A stretch of 48,142 nt of DNA from Anaeromyxobacter terrae (lineage in GTDB: Bacteria; Myxococcota; Myxococcia; Myxococcales; Anaeromyxobacteraceae). Shown here in pieces: positions 9,233-21,272 of the stretch (positions within the stretch are counted from its first letter, which is position 1; each line of letters opens with the position of its first letter). A program made the position numbers and the translations under genes. The notes under the pieces are model-generated. The model worked only from the letters and a program-made list of their open reading frames with translations, did no database searches and was not told the origin of the DNA. Where the stretch lies: assembly GCF_022690685.1 (NCBI RefSeq), contig NZ_JALCYY010000042.1:1-48142 (forward strand), in the 5' to 3' direction.

Positions 9233-9421
9233 GATCGTCTCCTGGTTTTCACCCTTGTAGACGGGATGGCCCCGAGGGGCACGCGCAATCGGAAGGCGGG
9301 AGCGAGGGGGCGACCCGAGGCGCGCCGAGGTCGCGGCCCTCCGCCGGCGAAGAGACCCGGCGATAAAACCCGCTTACCGCACGCAGGTTTGCGCTGCCTG
9401 GCAGGCGTCAGGCCCCCCTGC

Positions 9422-9427
9422 TACAAC
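9422..9427 (+). promoter_or_regulatory. Extended -10 of dnaE
   Basis: TACAAC preceded by TGC (extended -10), ending 10 nt before the ATG at 9438. No SD and no clear -35 are visible. Just upstream, CTGCCTGGCAG (9394-9404) is a short perfect palindrome of unknown meaning. Confidence 0.35.
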
Positions 9428-9437
9428 CCAGCGCTCG

Positions 9438-13085
<3,648 letters not shown>

Positions 13086-13142
13086 CTCGCGCCGCTCACC
13101 TCCGTGCGGCGCCGGCGGTGGGCACTCCGCGAGGCGCGAGGA

Positions 13143-13598
13143 TCAGATCTCCGGCACGGCCTCGCGGCGCTCGATCGGGATGACGCGCGAGGTGCCTCGC
13201 CCGCCGCGCTCACGGACGGCGGCGAGCCGCCGGCGCCCGCGCCGCCAGACGATCCCCCAGCCCGCGACGGTGAGCGCCTCCACCGCCGCGTCGGCGAGGT
13301 AGATGCGCCGGATCCGCCCGCGTGCGGCGTAGAGGCCGCCTCCGCCGCCGAGCGCCGCCGCCGACGCGGCCCCTAGGAACGCGATCTCCTCCGTCACGCG
13401 CCGGCGCGCCCCCGCGAGCACCAGCGTCGCTCCCACCGCTGCGATGAGCGCGCCGACCGTCTTCACGAGCCAGCCCGCCTGCTTCGGCCCCGTGACGACC
13501 TCGAAGCTCCGGAGGTGGACGATCGGCCAGACTCCGGTCGCCACCCAGTACGTGCCCTGGGCGAGCGCCAGCTTGCGTGGAAACGAGGTCGGCTCCAT
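13143..13598 (-). CDS. Conserved membrane protein of unknown function
   Basis: 151 residues. The N-terminus (LALAQGTYWVATGVWPIVHLRSFEVVTGPK) resembles a widespread uncharacterised membrane family, as I recall it. Four hydrophobic stretches are visible, roughly at residues 12-28, 43-63, 72-90 and 103-118. The C-terminus is Arg-rich and cytoplasmic by the positive-inside rule. It is convergent with dnaE (57-nt gap). No function can be given. Confidence 0.75.
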   Translation of the reverse strand: MEPTSFPRKLALAQGTYWVATGVWPIVHLRSFEVVTGPKQAGWLVKTVGALIAAVGATLVLAGARRRVTEEIAFLGAASAAALGGGGGLYAARGRIRRIYLADAAVEALTVAGWGIVWRRGRRRLAAVRERGGRGTSRVIPIERREAVPEI

Positions 13599-13647
13599 GA
13601 GGCCAACCTGCGCATCGACCCGGGCCGGGCGCCCGGCGCCCGGAGCG

Positions 13648-14001
13648 TCAGCGGAGATCGCGCAGCATGCAGACGCGGCCGGGGCCGTCGGCGATCGTGC
13701 CGCAGGCGTAGCCCTGCGGGCAGTCCGCGCTCGTCTCGCAGCGGATCTCGCAGGTCCGGAAGGTCGGTCTGCCCGGTCCGCAGCCGGCGATGCCGCAGTA
13801 CTCGACGCAGCGCTGCCCGGTCGCGCACCCGGTCTCCGGGCAGGGCTCGTGCAGCCCGGCAGCGGAGGCCTGCCGCGTCTCGCTCGGCGCGGTGCCGCCG
13901 GGAACCGCCGAGCCGCCCGTCCCGCCGCGCCGCGCGCACGCGCCGCCGAGCGACAGGGACGCTACCGCCAGCGCGACCGAGACTGCCCGCGCGCCGCTCA
14001 T
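13648..14001 (-). CDS. Small Cys-rich exported (lipo)protein
   Basis: 117 residues from the ATG at 14001, which overlaps the stop of the GNAT gene (ATGA). The N-terminus MSGARAVSVALAVASLSLGGACA is a signal peptide; the Cys after GGA may be lipidated, although the lipobox is imperfect. The mature part carries about ten cysteines in short patterns (CPETGCATGQRCVEYCG, CEIRCETSADCPQGYACG), typical of myxobacterial EGF-like or disulfide-knot surface proteins. Unknown function. A longer upstream start is possible in frame but would destroy the signal peptide. Confidence 0.75.
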   Translation of the reverse strand: MSGARAVSVALAVASLSLGGACARRGGTGGSAVPGGTAPSETRQASAAGLHEPCPETGCATGQRCVEYCGIAGCGPGRPTFRTCEIRCETSADCPQGYACGTIADGPGRVCMLRDLR

Positions 14002-14777
14002 CGCTCCCGCACCAGCACGGCCCGTGGGTACGCGCAGCGGAAGCCCGCCTTCTCGAGGGTTCGCTGCGACGCGGTCCCGGGCTCCGTCGCCGAGGCGGCG
14101 AGATCGCTGCCCAGCGCGGCCGCCCACGCGAGCCGAGCGCGCACGAGCGAGAGCTGGATGCCGGCCCCGCGCCGCTCCGGCACGACGCCCGCACCCGACA
14201 GCGTCGCCACGCCGCGATGCGCGGAGGCGAGCGCCACCCCCGCGAGCGCGCCGCGCTCGAACGCGCCGAACGCGACGTTGCCCGGGGCCCGGGGCATCGT
14301 CAGGAGCCCCTCGAGCATCGACGCGTACTGCGGCATCCGCCCGAAGTACGCGACCGCGAACGTCTCGGCCCAGAGGCGCTCCTCCTCCCGGCGGATGGGA
14401 CGGACCTCCACGGCCGGCGCGTCCGGCAGCGGCTCGGGCGCGCGGAACCAGATCTGGTGGAACCGCTCGATCCGGTAGCCCCGCCGCGCCAGCTCCGCGC
14501 GGAGCGAGGCGTCGGCCGGCGCGGCGATCTCGATCCGGATCGCGCCTCCGCCGCTCCCGAGGTGCGCCTCGATGCGGTCCACTTCCGCCGCGGTCACCGC
14601 GCCCGCGAGCCCCACCCCGAGCGCCGCCGAGAACGGCGAGCCCGTCCCCTTCGACACCACGAGCCCGCCCCCGATCTCGAGCGCGCCGCTCGGCCCGGGC
14701 TCGCCTGTCCGTGCGAGCTGCTCCGCCTCGGCGCGCTCGATGCGCCGGGCCAGCTCGCGCAGATCTGGGGAGGACAT
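13998..14777 (-). CDS. GNAT-family N-acetyltransferase
   Basis: 259 residues from the ATG at 14777. The acetyl-CoA binding region is at residues ~180-250: a beta strand (GVATLSGAGVVPERRGAGIQLSL) with the R-R-x-G-A/G loop, then LGSDLAASATEPGTASQRTLEKAGFRCAYPRAVL, a typical GNAT C-terminus. The N-terminal half resembles the second, degenerate GNAT domain of tandem forms. The substrate is unknown. It overlaps the following small exported protein. The start choice is uncertain: the frame is open to 15059 and no clear SD is present. Confidence 0.85.
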   Translation of the reverse strand: MSSPDLRELARRIERAEAEQLARTGEPGPSGALEIGGGLVVSKGTGSPFSAALGVGLAGAVTAAEVDRIEAHLGSGGGAIRIEIAAPADASLRAELARRGYRIERFHQIWFRAPEPLPDAPAVEVRPIRREEERLWAETFAVAYFGRMPQYASMLEGLLTMPRAPGNVAFGAFERGALAGVALASAHRGVATLSGAGVVPERRGAGIQLSLVRARLAWAAALGSDLAASATEPGTASQRTLEKAGFRCAYPRAVLVRER

Positions 14778-14970
14778 GACTCGAGTCTCGGCGCGGATCC
14801 CGCGCGTGTCCAGCGCGTTCGCGGCCGCTCGCCCGCTCGATCTCTCGCGGTCACGGAGCGTCTCCCTGGCTGCGACAGATCGCACGCTGCGCTCGCCCGT
14901 ACCCACGGTTGGTCCCCGTGGCCGACCCGCGCAGAGTCCTTGGGTCGCCGGACACGAAGGCCCCTGATCT

Positions 14971-15042
14971 GGCTTGTGAAAACCCAAATTAGCTTTCAAC
15001 CGGCCCGCGTCGGGTGACCAGTTGTTTTCAAGCCTGTAGTAT
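14971..15042 (+). promoter_or_regulatory. Promoter and operator-like inverted repeat of the LuxR-type regulator
   Basis: GTGACC (15014-15019), 17 nt, TAGTAT (15037-15042). An inverted repeat GGCTTGTGAAAAC (14971-14983) / GTTTTCAAGCC (15024-15034), with a 2-nt insertion in one arm, places its right arm in the promoter spacer. The AT-rich patch stands out from the surrounding GC-rich DNA. The rest of 14778-14970 holds nothing I recognise. Confidence 0.4.
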
Positions 15043-15085
15043 GTGGGACCTGTCTCCACACCGAGACGACAGGGGGTGCAGTGTC

Positions 15086-15613
15086 ATGATGCGCGCGAAC
15101 GTTCGGGTCCCCGCCCCGCGGGGCGCCGCGGCTCATTGCGAGGGCGACGCCATGCTCCGCTGCGACCGTCAGGCCGAAGACATGCTCCGCGTGTTCTTCC
15201 CGGAGGCCACCGACGGCGCAACCATTCCGAGCGAGCTTCGAGGCCTCACCGATGGGGCTCAGCAGGGGCCGCCGGGGATCCGCCGAACGCTCGTGATGGA
15301 GGGCCACGGCGAGCGGCTCCGGATCGAGGTCACCGCGGTCGGGAAGGGCAAGACGCAGCTGCACCTCTGGCGGGAGCCGCTGCCGGAGCCCGTGCAGATC
15401 GGGCCCGAGCCGGTGCAGGCGTCGCCGGGAGACGGGCTCACCCAGCGTGAACGCGAGGTGGCCCTGCTCGTCGCCGACGGGCTGCGCTCGCGCGAGGTCG
15501 CGGAGCGGCTCGGGATCGCCTCGCAGACCGTGAAGAGCCACCTCAAGACGATCTTCGACAAGCTCGGCGTGCGGAACCGCGTCGAGCTGGCCCGCCGCCT
15601 GGTCCAGCACTAG
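15086..15613 (+). CDS. LuxR/GerE-type transcriptional regulator
   Basis: 175 residues from the ATG at 15086, which has an SD-like AGGGGGTG about 10 nt upstream. The C-terminal ~60 residues are a clear GerE HTH (LTQREREVALLVADGLRSREVAERLG, then TVKSHLKTIFDKLGVRNRVELARR). The N-terminal ~110 residues are not a receiver domain, since no phospho-acceptor Asp cluster is present. They look like a PAS/GAF-like or unclassified sensor. It is a single-gene unit, and the inverted repeat in its own promoter would suit autoregulation. Target genes are unknown. Confidence 0.88.
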   Translation: MMRANVRVPAPRGAAAHCEGDAMLRCDRQAEDMLRVFFPEATDGATIPSELRGLTDGAQQGPPGIRRTLVMEGHGERLRIEVTAVGKGKTQLHLWREPLPEPVQIGPEPVQASPGDGLTQREREVALLVADGLRSREVAERLGIASQTVKSHLKTIFDKLGVRNRVELARRLVQH

Positions 15614-15718
15614 GCGACGAGGCGCACGCCGCGGTCGCGGGCGGTACGCGAGAGCGCACCCCGCCGAGGCCCCGCCGCGACCCCTCCGACGCGCGCGCCG
15701 TCGCCGCGTCCCCCGCCC

Positions 15719-15748
15719 TTGCGATCGATCGCCCGCGGGGGGTAGCGT
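15719..15748 (+). promoter_or_regulatory. Promoter of ilvA
   Basis: TTGCGA (15719-15724), 18 nt, TAGCGT (15743-15748), ending 11 nt before the ATG at 15760. No SD is present, so the leader would be only a few nucleotides long. Confidence 0.45.
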
Positions 15749-15759
15749 CGCCCTCCCAC

Positions 15760-16971
15760 ATGATCACGCTCCAGGACGTCCAGGCCGCGCTCGGCCGGAT
15801 CCGGGATCGCATCTACGTCTCGCCGTGCGCCCGCAGCGAGACGCTCTCCCGGCTGACCGGCACGAGCGCCCACCTCAAGCTCGAGAACCTGCAGATGACC
15901 GGCGCCTACAAGGAGCGCGGGGCGCTGAACAAGCTCCTCCTGCTCTCGCCGGCGGAGCGCGACCTCGGCCTCATCGCGGCGAGCGCGGGCAACCACGCGC
16001 AGGCGGTCGCCTACCACGCCGGCCGACTGGGCGTGAAGGCCACCATCGTGATGCCGGAGACGACGCCGATCACGAAGGTCGCGAACACCCGCGCGCACGG
16101 CGCGCGGATCGTCCTCCACGGCGCGAACTACGACGAGGCGTACGCCGAGGCGCGGAGGCTCGAGCAGGTCGAGGGCCTCACGTTCGTCCACCCGTTCGAC
16201 GACCCCGCGATCATCGCGGGCCAGGGAACGATCGGCCTCGAGATCCTCGACCAGGATCCGGAGGTCGAGACGATCGTCGTCCCGATCGGCGGCGGCGGGC
16301 TCGTGTCCGGCGTCGCGGTCGCGGCGAAGGAGCGCCGGCCGGGCGTGCGCGTCGTCGGCGTCGAGACCGAGGCCCTACCCTGCATGATCGCGGCGCTCGA
16401 CGCGGGGAAGCCCGTGACGCTCGAGCCGGCGAACACCATCGCCGACGGCATCGCCGTGAAGCGCGCGGGCGAGCTCACGCTCGACCACGTGAAGCGCTAC
16501 GTGGACGACATCGTCACCGTCTCGGAGGAGGAGATCGCGAGCGCGATCCTGTACCTCCTCGAGCGGGAGAAGACGGTCGCGGAAGGAGCGGGGGCCGTCA
16601 CGGTCGCGGCGCTGATGCAGCGGAAGCTGCGGGGGGTCGAGGGCCGGAACGTCGTCGCGATCGTCTCGGGCGGCAACATCGACGTGAACCTCGTCGCCCG
16701 GGTGATCGAGCGCGGCCTCGTGAAGGACGGCCGGCTCGTCCGCATCAGCGTCGCGCTCCAGGACAAGCCCGGCCAGCTCGCGAGGGTGTCGTCGATCGTC
16801 GCCCATCACCGCGCGAACGTGATCGAGGTCCACCACACGCGCGCGTTCGCCTACCGGTTCGGCGACACCACCCTCCAGCTCACCCTCGAGACGCGCGGCC
16901 CCGAGCACGTCGAGGAGCTCCTCACCGCCCTGCGCGAGCGGGGCTATCAGGTCCAGCGCATGGGGCTGTAA
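15760..16971 (+). CDS. ilvA: Threonine ammonia-lyase with ACT domain
   Basis: 403 residues. This PLP enzyme deaminates threonine to 2-oxobutanoate, the first step toward isoleucine. The PLP lysine is K51 in TGAYKERGALN, and the phosphate-binding loop is GGGGLVSG. The C-terminal ~75 residues form one ACT domain (RISVALQDKPGQLARVSSIVAHHRANVIEVHH), the short architecture often called catabolic or TdcB-like with ACT rather than the two-ACT biosynthetic IlvA. No isoleucine genes are adjacent, so catabolic versus biosynthetic use cannot be decided here. The next gene follows after 3 nt. Confidence 0.94.
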   Translation: MITLQDVQAALGRIRDRIYVSPCARSETLSRLTGTSAHLKLENLQMTGAYKERGALNKLLLLSPAERDLGLIAASAGNHAQAVAYHAGRLGVKATIVMPETTPITKVANTRAHGARIVLHGANYDEAYAEARRLEQVEGLTFVHPFDDPAIIAGQGTIGLEILDQDPEVETIVVPIGGGGLVSGVAVAAKERRPGVRVVGVETEALPCMIAALDAGKPVTLEPANTIADGIAVKRAGELTLDHVKRYVDDIVTVSEEEIASAILYLLEREKTVAEGAGAVTVAALMQRKLRGVEGRNVVAIVSGGNIDVNLVARVIERGLVKDGRLVRISVALQDKPGQLARVSSIVAHHRANVIEVHHTRAFAYRFGDTTLQLTLETRGPEHVEELLTALRERGYQVQRMGL

Positions 16972-16974
16972 GGC

Positions 16975-17199
16975 ATGGCGAGCCGGGCGGATCGGAAGCC
17001 GGAGGCGCTCGCTGCGGCGCGGCAGGGCGCGCGGCGGCGGGAGCGGGCGCGCGCGCTCCTCATCGGCGCGATCGTGGCCGCGATAATCGGGTTCGGCGCG
17101 GGCCTCCTCGTGCGGATGTGGAGCGACAGCTCGCCCGAGGAGCGTGCCCGCGACACCGTCGGCGAGCTCCGGGAGCGCGCGCGAGAGCTCGCCCACTGA
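16975..17199 (+). CDS. Small single-pass membrane protein
   Basis: 74 residues. It has a basic N-terminus, one transmembrane helix at ~28-46 (ALLIGAIVAAIIGFGAGLLV), and a charged C-terminal helix (SPEERARDTVGELRERARELAH). Its ATG is 3 nt after the ilvA stop, so it is probably translated from the ilvA mRNA. No recognised family. Confidence 0.65.
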   Translation: MASRADRKPEALAAARQGARRRERARALLIGAIVAAIIGFGAGLLVRMWSDSSPEERARDTVGELRERARELAH

Positions 17200-17233
17200 C
17201 GCGCCCACGTCACGTCGGCCGTGCCGCCGCCTC

Positions 17234-17262
17234 GGTCCCTGGGACCCCTCGTGCGACGAGGG
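17234..17262. terminator. Hairpins after the ilvA unit
   Basis: Two adjacent perfect inverted repeats: GGTCCC-T-GGGACC (17234-17246) and CCCTCG-TGCGA-CGAGGG (17246-17262). They lie 35-63 nt after the small membrane gene and before the sigma-factor promoter. There is no U-tract, so a terminator role is tentative. Confidence 0.35.
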
Positions 17263-17300
17263 CGACCCGGGGAGGACGAAATTGGGCAGCGTCGTGTGCG

Positions 17301-17329
17301 TTGAACGGATCCGGCCGGTCGGTCATGAT
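17301..17329 (+). promoter_or_regulatory. Promoter of the sigma factor/kinase operon
   Basis: TTGAAC (17301-17306), 17 nt, CATGAT (17324-17329). It would give a leader of ~45 nt containing the strong SD AGGAGG at 17369-17374. Confidence 0.4.
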
Positions 17330-17383
17330 CCCGGCCTGGTCGCCGTGCCCCGCTCGTGGGAGCCGGCGAGGAGGTCCGCGCGC

Positions 17384-17953
17384 ATGAGGGACGACCGCGC
17401 CGGGGCGCTCATCGAGGACGGAGAGCTCCAGGCCGGCGCAGAGGCGGTCGTCCGCGACTACGGCCCCCAGATCCTGGGGTACCTCACCTCGATCCTGCGC
17501 AACGACGCGGACGCGGCCGAGGTGTTCTCCCAGTTCACCGAGGACCTCTGGCGCGGCCTGCCCGGGTTCCGCGGGGAGTGTCCCGTGCGCGTCTGGGCCT
17601 ACCGGCTCGCCTGGCACGCCGCGGCGCGCCACCTGCGCGATCCCTACCGGCAGCGCGGCCGGCGCCTCGAGACCACGGAGCTGTCGCGCATCGCCGACGA
17701 GGTCCGCTCGAGCGTGCTCCTCGGGCAGCGCGAGGCGCGCCAGCGCGGCATCGACCTCCTGCGCGCGCGGCTGTCGCCCGACGAGCAGACGCTGCTCGTG
17801 CTCCGGCTCGACCGCGGCCTCTCCTGGCGTGAGGTCGCGACGGTGCTCGCGGAGGAGGGCGAGGGCGTGGACGAGGCGGCGCTGCGGAAGCGGTTCGAGC
17901 GCCTCAAGGAGCGACTCGCCCGGCTGGCTCGGGAGGAGGGGCTCCTCGAGTAG
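17384..17953 (+). CDS. Sigma-70 family (ECF-type) RNA polymerase sigma factor
   Basis: 189 residues from the ATG at 17384, which has AGGAGG 9 nt upstream; the frame is open further 5' but without an SD. Region 2 covers ~15-85 (YLTSILRNDADAAEVFSQFTEDLWRGL, then VWAYRLAWHAAARHLRD). Region 4 covers ~125-185 (LSPDEQTLLVLRLDRGLSWREVATVL, KRFERLKERLARLA). It has the length and layout of an extracytoplasmic-function sigma. No anti-sigma gene is adjacent. Instead a transmembrane Ser/Thr kinase starts 14 nt after the stop, so regulation by phosphorylation is the natural hypothesis, as described for several kinase-linked ECF groups. Confidence 0.9.
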   Translation: MRDDRAGALIEDGELQAGAEAVVRDYGPQILGYLTSILRNDADAAEVFSQFTEDLWRGLPGFRGECPVRVWAYRLAWHAAARHLRDPYRQRGRRLETTELSRIADEVRSSVLLGQREARQRGIDLLRARLSPDEQTLLVLRLDRGLSWREVATVLAEEGEGVDEAALRKRFERLKERLARLAREEGLLE

Positions 17954-17967
17954 GAGCGCGCAGGTCC

Positions 17968-20900
17968 ATGGCGGACGGGATCTACCCGAAGCCCATCACC
18001 TCCCCGGAGCTGGCCGGGGAGAGCGAGGCCCTGTCGTCGCTGCTCATGGAGCTCGCGAGCGCGCCGGAGCGGGATCCCGGCGACCTCCCTCGCCCGATCG
18101 CGGCGGGGCAGCGGGTCGGCCGGTTCGAGCTCCTCCGCGAGGTGGGCCGCGGCGGCTTCGGCGTCGTCTTCGAGGCCCGGGACACCGAGCTCGGGCGGCT
18201 CGTCGCGTTCAAGGCCATGCGCCCGTCGCTCGCGCAGCCGGCGCTGCTCGAGAAGCCGCTGCGCGAGGAGGCGGAGGCGGCCGCCCGGCTCAACCACCCG
18301 AACGTCGTCACGCTGCACGACTACGGGATCCACGAGGGCACGCCGTACCTCATCCTCGAGCTCCTCCGCGGCGAGACCCTCCAGAAGCGGCTCCGGCGCG
18401 GCCCGATGGCGCCGCTCGAGGCCGTGCGGCTCGCGCGGGACGTCGCGCGCGGGCTCGTCCACGCCCACGCGAACGGCGTCGTCCACCGGGACCTCACGCC
18501 GGGAAACGTCTTCCTCACGGACGAGGGCGGCCTCAAGATCCTCGACTTCGGCCTCGCCCGCCTGCTCGACCGCGCCAGCCTCGCCGGCGGCACCCCGGCG
18601 TACATGGCCCCCGAGCAGCTCCGCGGGGAGCCCGGGGACGCCCGCGCGGACGTGTTCAGCGCCGCGGTGATGCTCTTCCAGACGCTCGCCGGCCGGCTCC
18701 CGTTCCCGCAGATCGAGGGCCGGAGCGCGGCGCTCGATCCCGGACCGCCGCCGCCGCTCCCCCTGCACGACGCGCCGCCCGAGCTCCCCGCGCTGCTCGC
18801 GAGCGCCCTGTCGAAGGATCCCGCCGGGCGACCGCAGAGCGCGAGCGCGCTGCTCGCCGCCCTGCAGCGCGTGGAGGAGGCGTACACCGAGCGCGCCGCC
18901 GCCGCCTCCCGGGCGCTGCGCCACCACCGGCTGCGCCGGCTCGCGGCGGTGCTGGGCACGATCGCGATCGCCGCGGCCTCTGGCGCGGCGGTGCTCGCGC
19001 TCCGGGCGCGCGCCGAGGCCGAGCGAGCCCTGCGCGCCTCGCGCATCGCGAGCGCCGCGGAGGGCGCCTCCGATCCGCTCGCGGCCGCGCTCCTCATGTC
19101 TGAGCTCGGCGACGATCCGCCCCCGCGCGCGCTCGAGATCGCGCAGCGGATCCTGTCGGAGCCGATCCCCATCGCCGTCCTCGACCACCCGCCCGGCGGG
19201 CTCGGGCTCGCGGTCAGCCCCGACGGGCGTCAGGTCGCCGTGGGCGTCGGGATGACGGCAGCCGGCGACGGCACCCCGGCGGCGGGCGTCGCGATCTGGA
19301 ACGCGGACGGCACCGGCGGCGCGCGCGTCCTCACCGCCCCGGGCATGCACACGACCGCGCTCGCCTTCACGCCCGACGGGGCGCGCGTGGTGGCCGGCGC
19401 GCACGACGGCGAGCTGCGCGTGTTCCGCGCCGACGGGAGCGGCCCGCCCCTCGTGCTGTCCGCCGGGTCGAGCCCGCACGCGACGCTGGCGGTCGCGCCC
19501 GACGGCAGATCCGCCGCGGTCGGCGCGCTCGACGGGCGCGCGTGGATCGTCCCCCTCGACGGCACGCGCCCGGCGCGCCAGCTCATGCACGACGGCGCGG
19601 TCCTGGCGCTCGCCTACGGGCCCGACGGCGCGCGGCTCACCACCGGCGGCGGGGACGGGCACCTGCGCATCTTCGACGCGCGCTCGGGCGCGCTCCTCGC
19701 CCGCGTGACCCTCCCCGGCGGCGCGCTCTTCGCGCTCGCCTGGGCGCCGGACGGCCGCTCGATCGCCACCGCCTCCGAGGACGGGGTGGCGCGCCTCTTC
19801 ACCGGCGACGGCACGCCCCGCGCGGCCTTCGGCGCGCCGGGCGTGCCGCTCTCCTCCGTCGCGTTCAGCCCCGACTCGCGGCGGATCGCGATCGCGTCGC
19901 AGGACGGCTCGGCGCGGATCTACCCCGTCACGTCGCCCGCGCGCGAGGTGCGCCTCCGCGGCCACCGCGGCGCCGTCACCGACGCGCGCTTCAGCCCGGA
20001 CGGCGCGCACGTCCTCACCGTCGGAGCGGACGGCACGGCGCGGGTGTGGGCGGCCGACGGCGAGGGCGCGCCGCTCGTGCTCCGCGGCCACACGGCCTTC
20101 GAGGCGACGTTCTCCCCGGACGGCACGCGCATCTTCACGCGTGGGAAGGATCGGACGATCCGCGTCTGGAGGGCCGAGGATCCGCGGGCGCGGGGCGTCC
20201 TGCGCGGCCACGGCGAGCTCGTCGACACGGTCGAGTGGACGCACGACGGCTCGCGCATCGTCACCGCGGGGCACGACGGCACGGCGCGGATCTGGCCGAT
20301 CCACGGGGATGGCGCGCCGCTCCTCATCTCCGATCCCGGCCGCGTGCTGCACTCGGCGGACCTGGACCGTGACGAGCGGCGGCTCGTGACCGCGTCGGAG
20401 GACGGCACGGTGCGGATCTGGGACGCGCAGGACGGAAGGCTGCTCCGCGAGCTTCGCGGCCACACGAGCTCGGTGCTCTCGGCGGCGTTCAGTCCGGACG
20501 GCACCCGCGTCGCGAGCGCCTCGCTCGACGGCACCGTGCGCATCTGGCCCGCCGACGGGGGCGGCGAGCCGCTCGTGCTCTACGGCCACGAGAAGGGCAT
20601 CACCTCCGTGTGCTGGACTCCGGACGGCCGCTTCGTGGTCTCCGCCTCGCAGCTCGACGCGACGGTCCGCATCTGGCCAGTGGACGGCTCGCCCGCGAGC
20701 GTCATCCGCGCGGAGCGGAGCGTCTTCCGCGCGACCGTGACGCCCGACGGGACGCGCCTCCTCGTCGCCGAGGAGAACGGCCCCCTGCACGTGTACCGGC
20801 TCGAGCCGCTCGAGGAGCTGCCGCCCATCGCGGCGCTGCCGGAGGGGCTCTTCTCGGCGGCGGCGAGCCCGGACGGCGACCGGATCGCGCTCACCTCGCA

Positions 20901-21270
20901 CGATGGCATCGTGCGCGTGTACCCGGCCTCCGGCGTGGGCGAGCCGCTCATCCTGCGCGGGCACGACGGCAGCGTGGGCCACGCGGCCTTCAGCCCGGAC
21001 GGCACCGAGCTCGCGACCGCGTCGATCGACGGCACCGCGCGCGTGTGGACCGTGTCGTGGGGGCGCGTGCTCGCGCTCCTGCGTGCCTCGACGACCGCGT
21101 GCCTGCCGGTCGCGCACCGGGTCCAGATCCTCGGGGAGGGCGCCGCCGAGGCGGAGCGGCGCGCCGCCGCGTGCGAGCAGCGCCACGGCCGGGCCCCGGA
21201 GCCGCGCCGGCCTCCACGGAGCCCGCCGGCCGCCGGGCTCCCGCCGCCGCCCTCGGCGCGAGGAGGATGA
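17968..21270 (+). CDS. Transmembrane Ser/Thr protein kinase with WD40 repeats
   Basis: 1100 residues. The kinase domain (~50-300) has a Gly-rich loop (VGRGGFGVV), Lys82 in VAFKAM, catalytic loop HRDLTPGN (173-180), DFG (193-195) and an APE-like MAPEQ. A transmembrane helix follows at ~325-348 after a basic stretch. A ~650-residue run of about 14 WD40 units follows (~405-1045), with FSPDGTRVASASLDGTVRIW as a clear example. The topology would put the kinase in the cytoplasm and the propellers in the periplasm as sensor. The catalytic loop has Thr where most Ser/Thr kinases have Lys; I recall this variant in bacterial kinases. It is cotranscribed with the ECF sigma factor. Confidence 0.95.
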   Translation: MADGIYPKPITSPELAGESEALSSLLMELASAPERDPGDLPRPIAAGQRVGRFELLREVGRGGFGVVFEARDTELGRLVAFKAMRPSLAQPALLEKPLREEAEAAARLNHPNVVTLHDYGIHEGTPYLILELLRGETLQKRLRRGPMAPLEAVRLARDVARGLVHAHANGVVHRDLTPGNVFLTDEGGLKILDFGLARLLDRASLAGGTPAYMAPEQLRGEPGDARADVFSAAVMLFQTLAGRLPFPQIEGRSAALDPGPPPPLPLHDAPPELPALLASALSKDPAGRPQSASALLAALQRVEEAYTERAAAASRALRHHRLRRLAAVLGTIAIAAASGAAVLALRARAEAERALRASRIASAAEGASDPLAAALLMSELGDDPPPRALEIAQRILSEPIPIAVLDHPPGGLGLAVSPDGRQVAVGVGMTAAGDGTPAAGVAIWNADGTGGARVLTAPGMHTTALAFTPDGARVVAGAHDGELRVFRADGSGPPLVLSAGSSPHATLAVAPDGRSAAVGALDGRAWIVPLDGTRPARQLMHDGAVLALAYGPDGARLTTGGGDGHLRIFDARSGALLARVTLPGGALFALAWAPDGRSIATASEDGVARLFTGDGTPRAAFGAPGVPLSSVAFSPDSRRIAIASQDGSARIYPVTSPAREVRLRGHRGAVTDARFSPDGAHVLTVGADGTARVWAADGEGAPLVLRGHTAFEATFSPDGTRIFTRGKDRTIRVWRAEDPRARGVLRGHGELVDTVEWTHDGSRIVTAGHDGTARIWPIHGDGAPLLISDPGRVLHSADLDRDERRLVTASEDGTVRIWDAQDGRLLRELRGHTSSVLSAAFSPDGTRVASASLDGTVRIWPADGGGEPLVLYGHEKGITSVCWTPDGRFVVSASQLDATVRIWPVDGSPASVIRAERSVFRATVTPDGTRLLVAEENGPLHVYRLEPLEELPPIAALPEGLFSAAASPDGDRIALTSHDGIVRVYPASGVGEPLILRGHDGSVGHAAFSPDGTELATASIDGTARVWTVSWGRVLALLRASTTACLPVAHRVQILGEGAAEAERRAAACEQRHGRAPEPRRPPRSPPAAGLPPPPSARGG

Positions 21271-21272
21271 AC

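Noticed and set aside
9400-9427. Possible sigma-54 promoter before dnaE (GG-N10-GC)
   Set aside because: The -12 element is poor and dnaE is a housekeeping gene. An extended -10 explains the site better.
17644-21186. Very long open frame antisense to the sigma/kinase genes
   Set aside because: Arg-rich, no family features. The sense strand carries unmistakable kinase and WD40 motifs.
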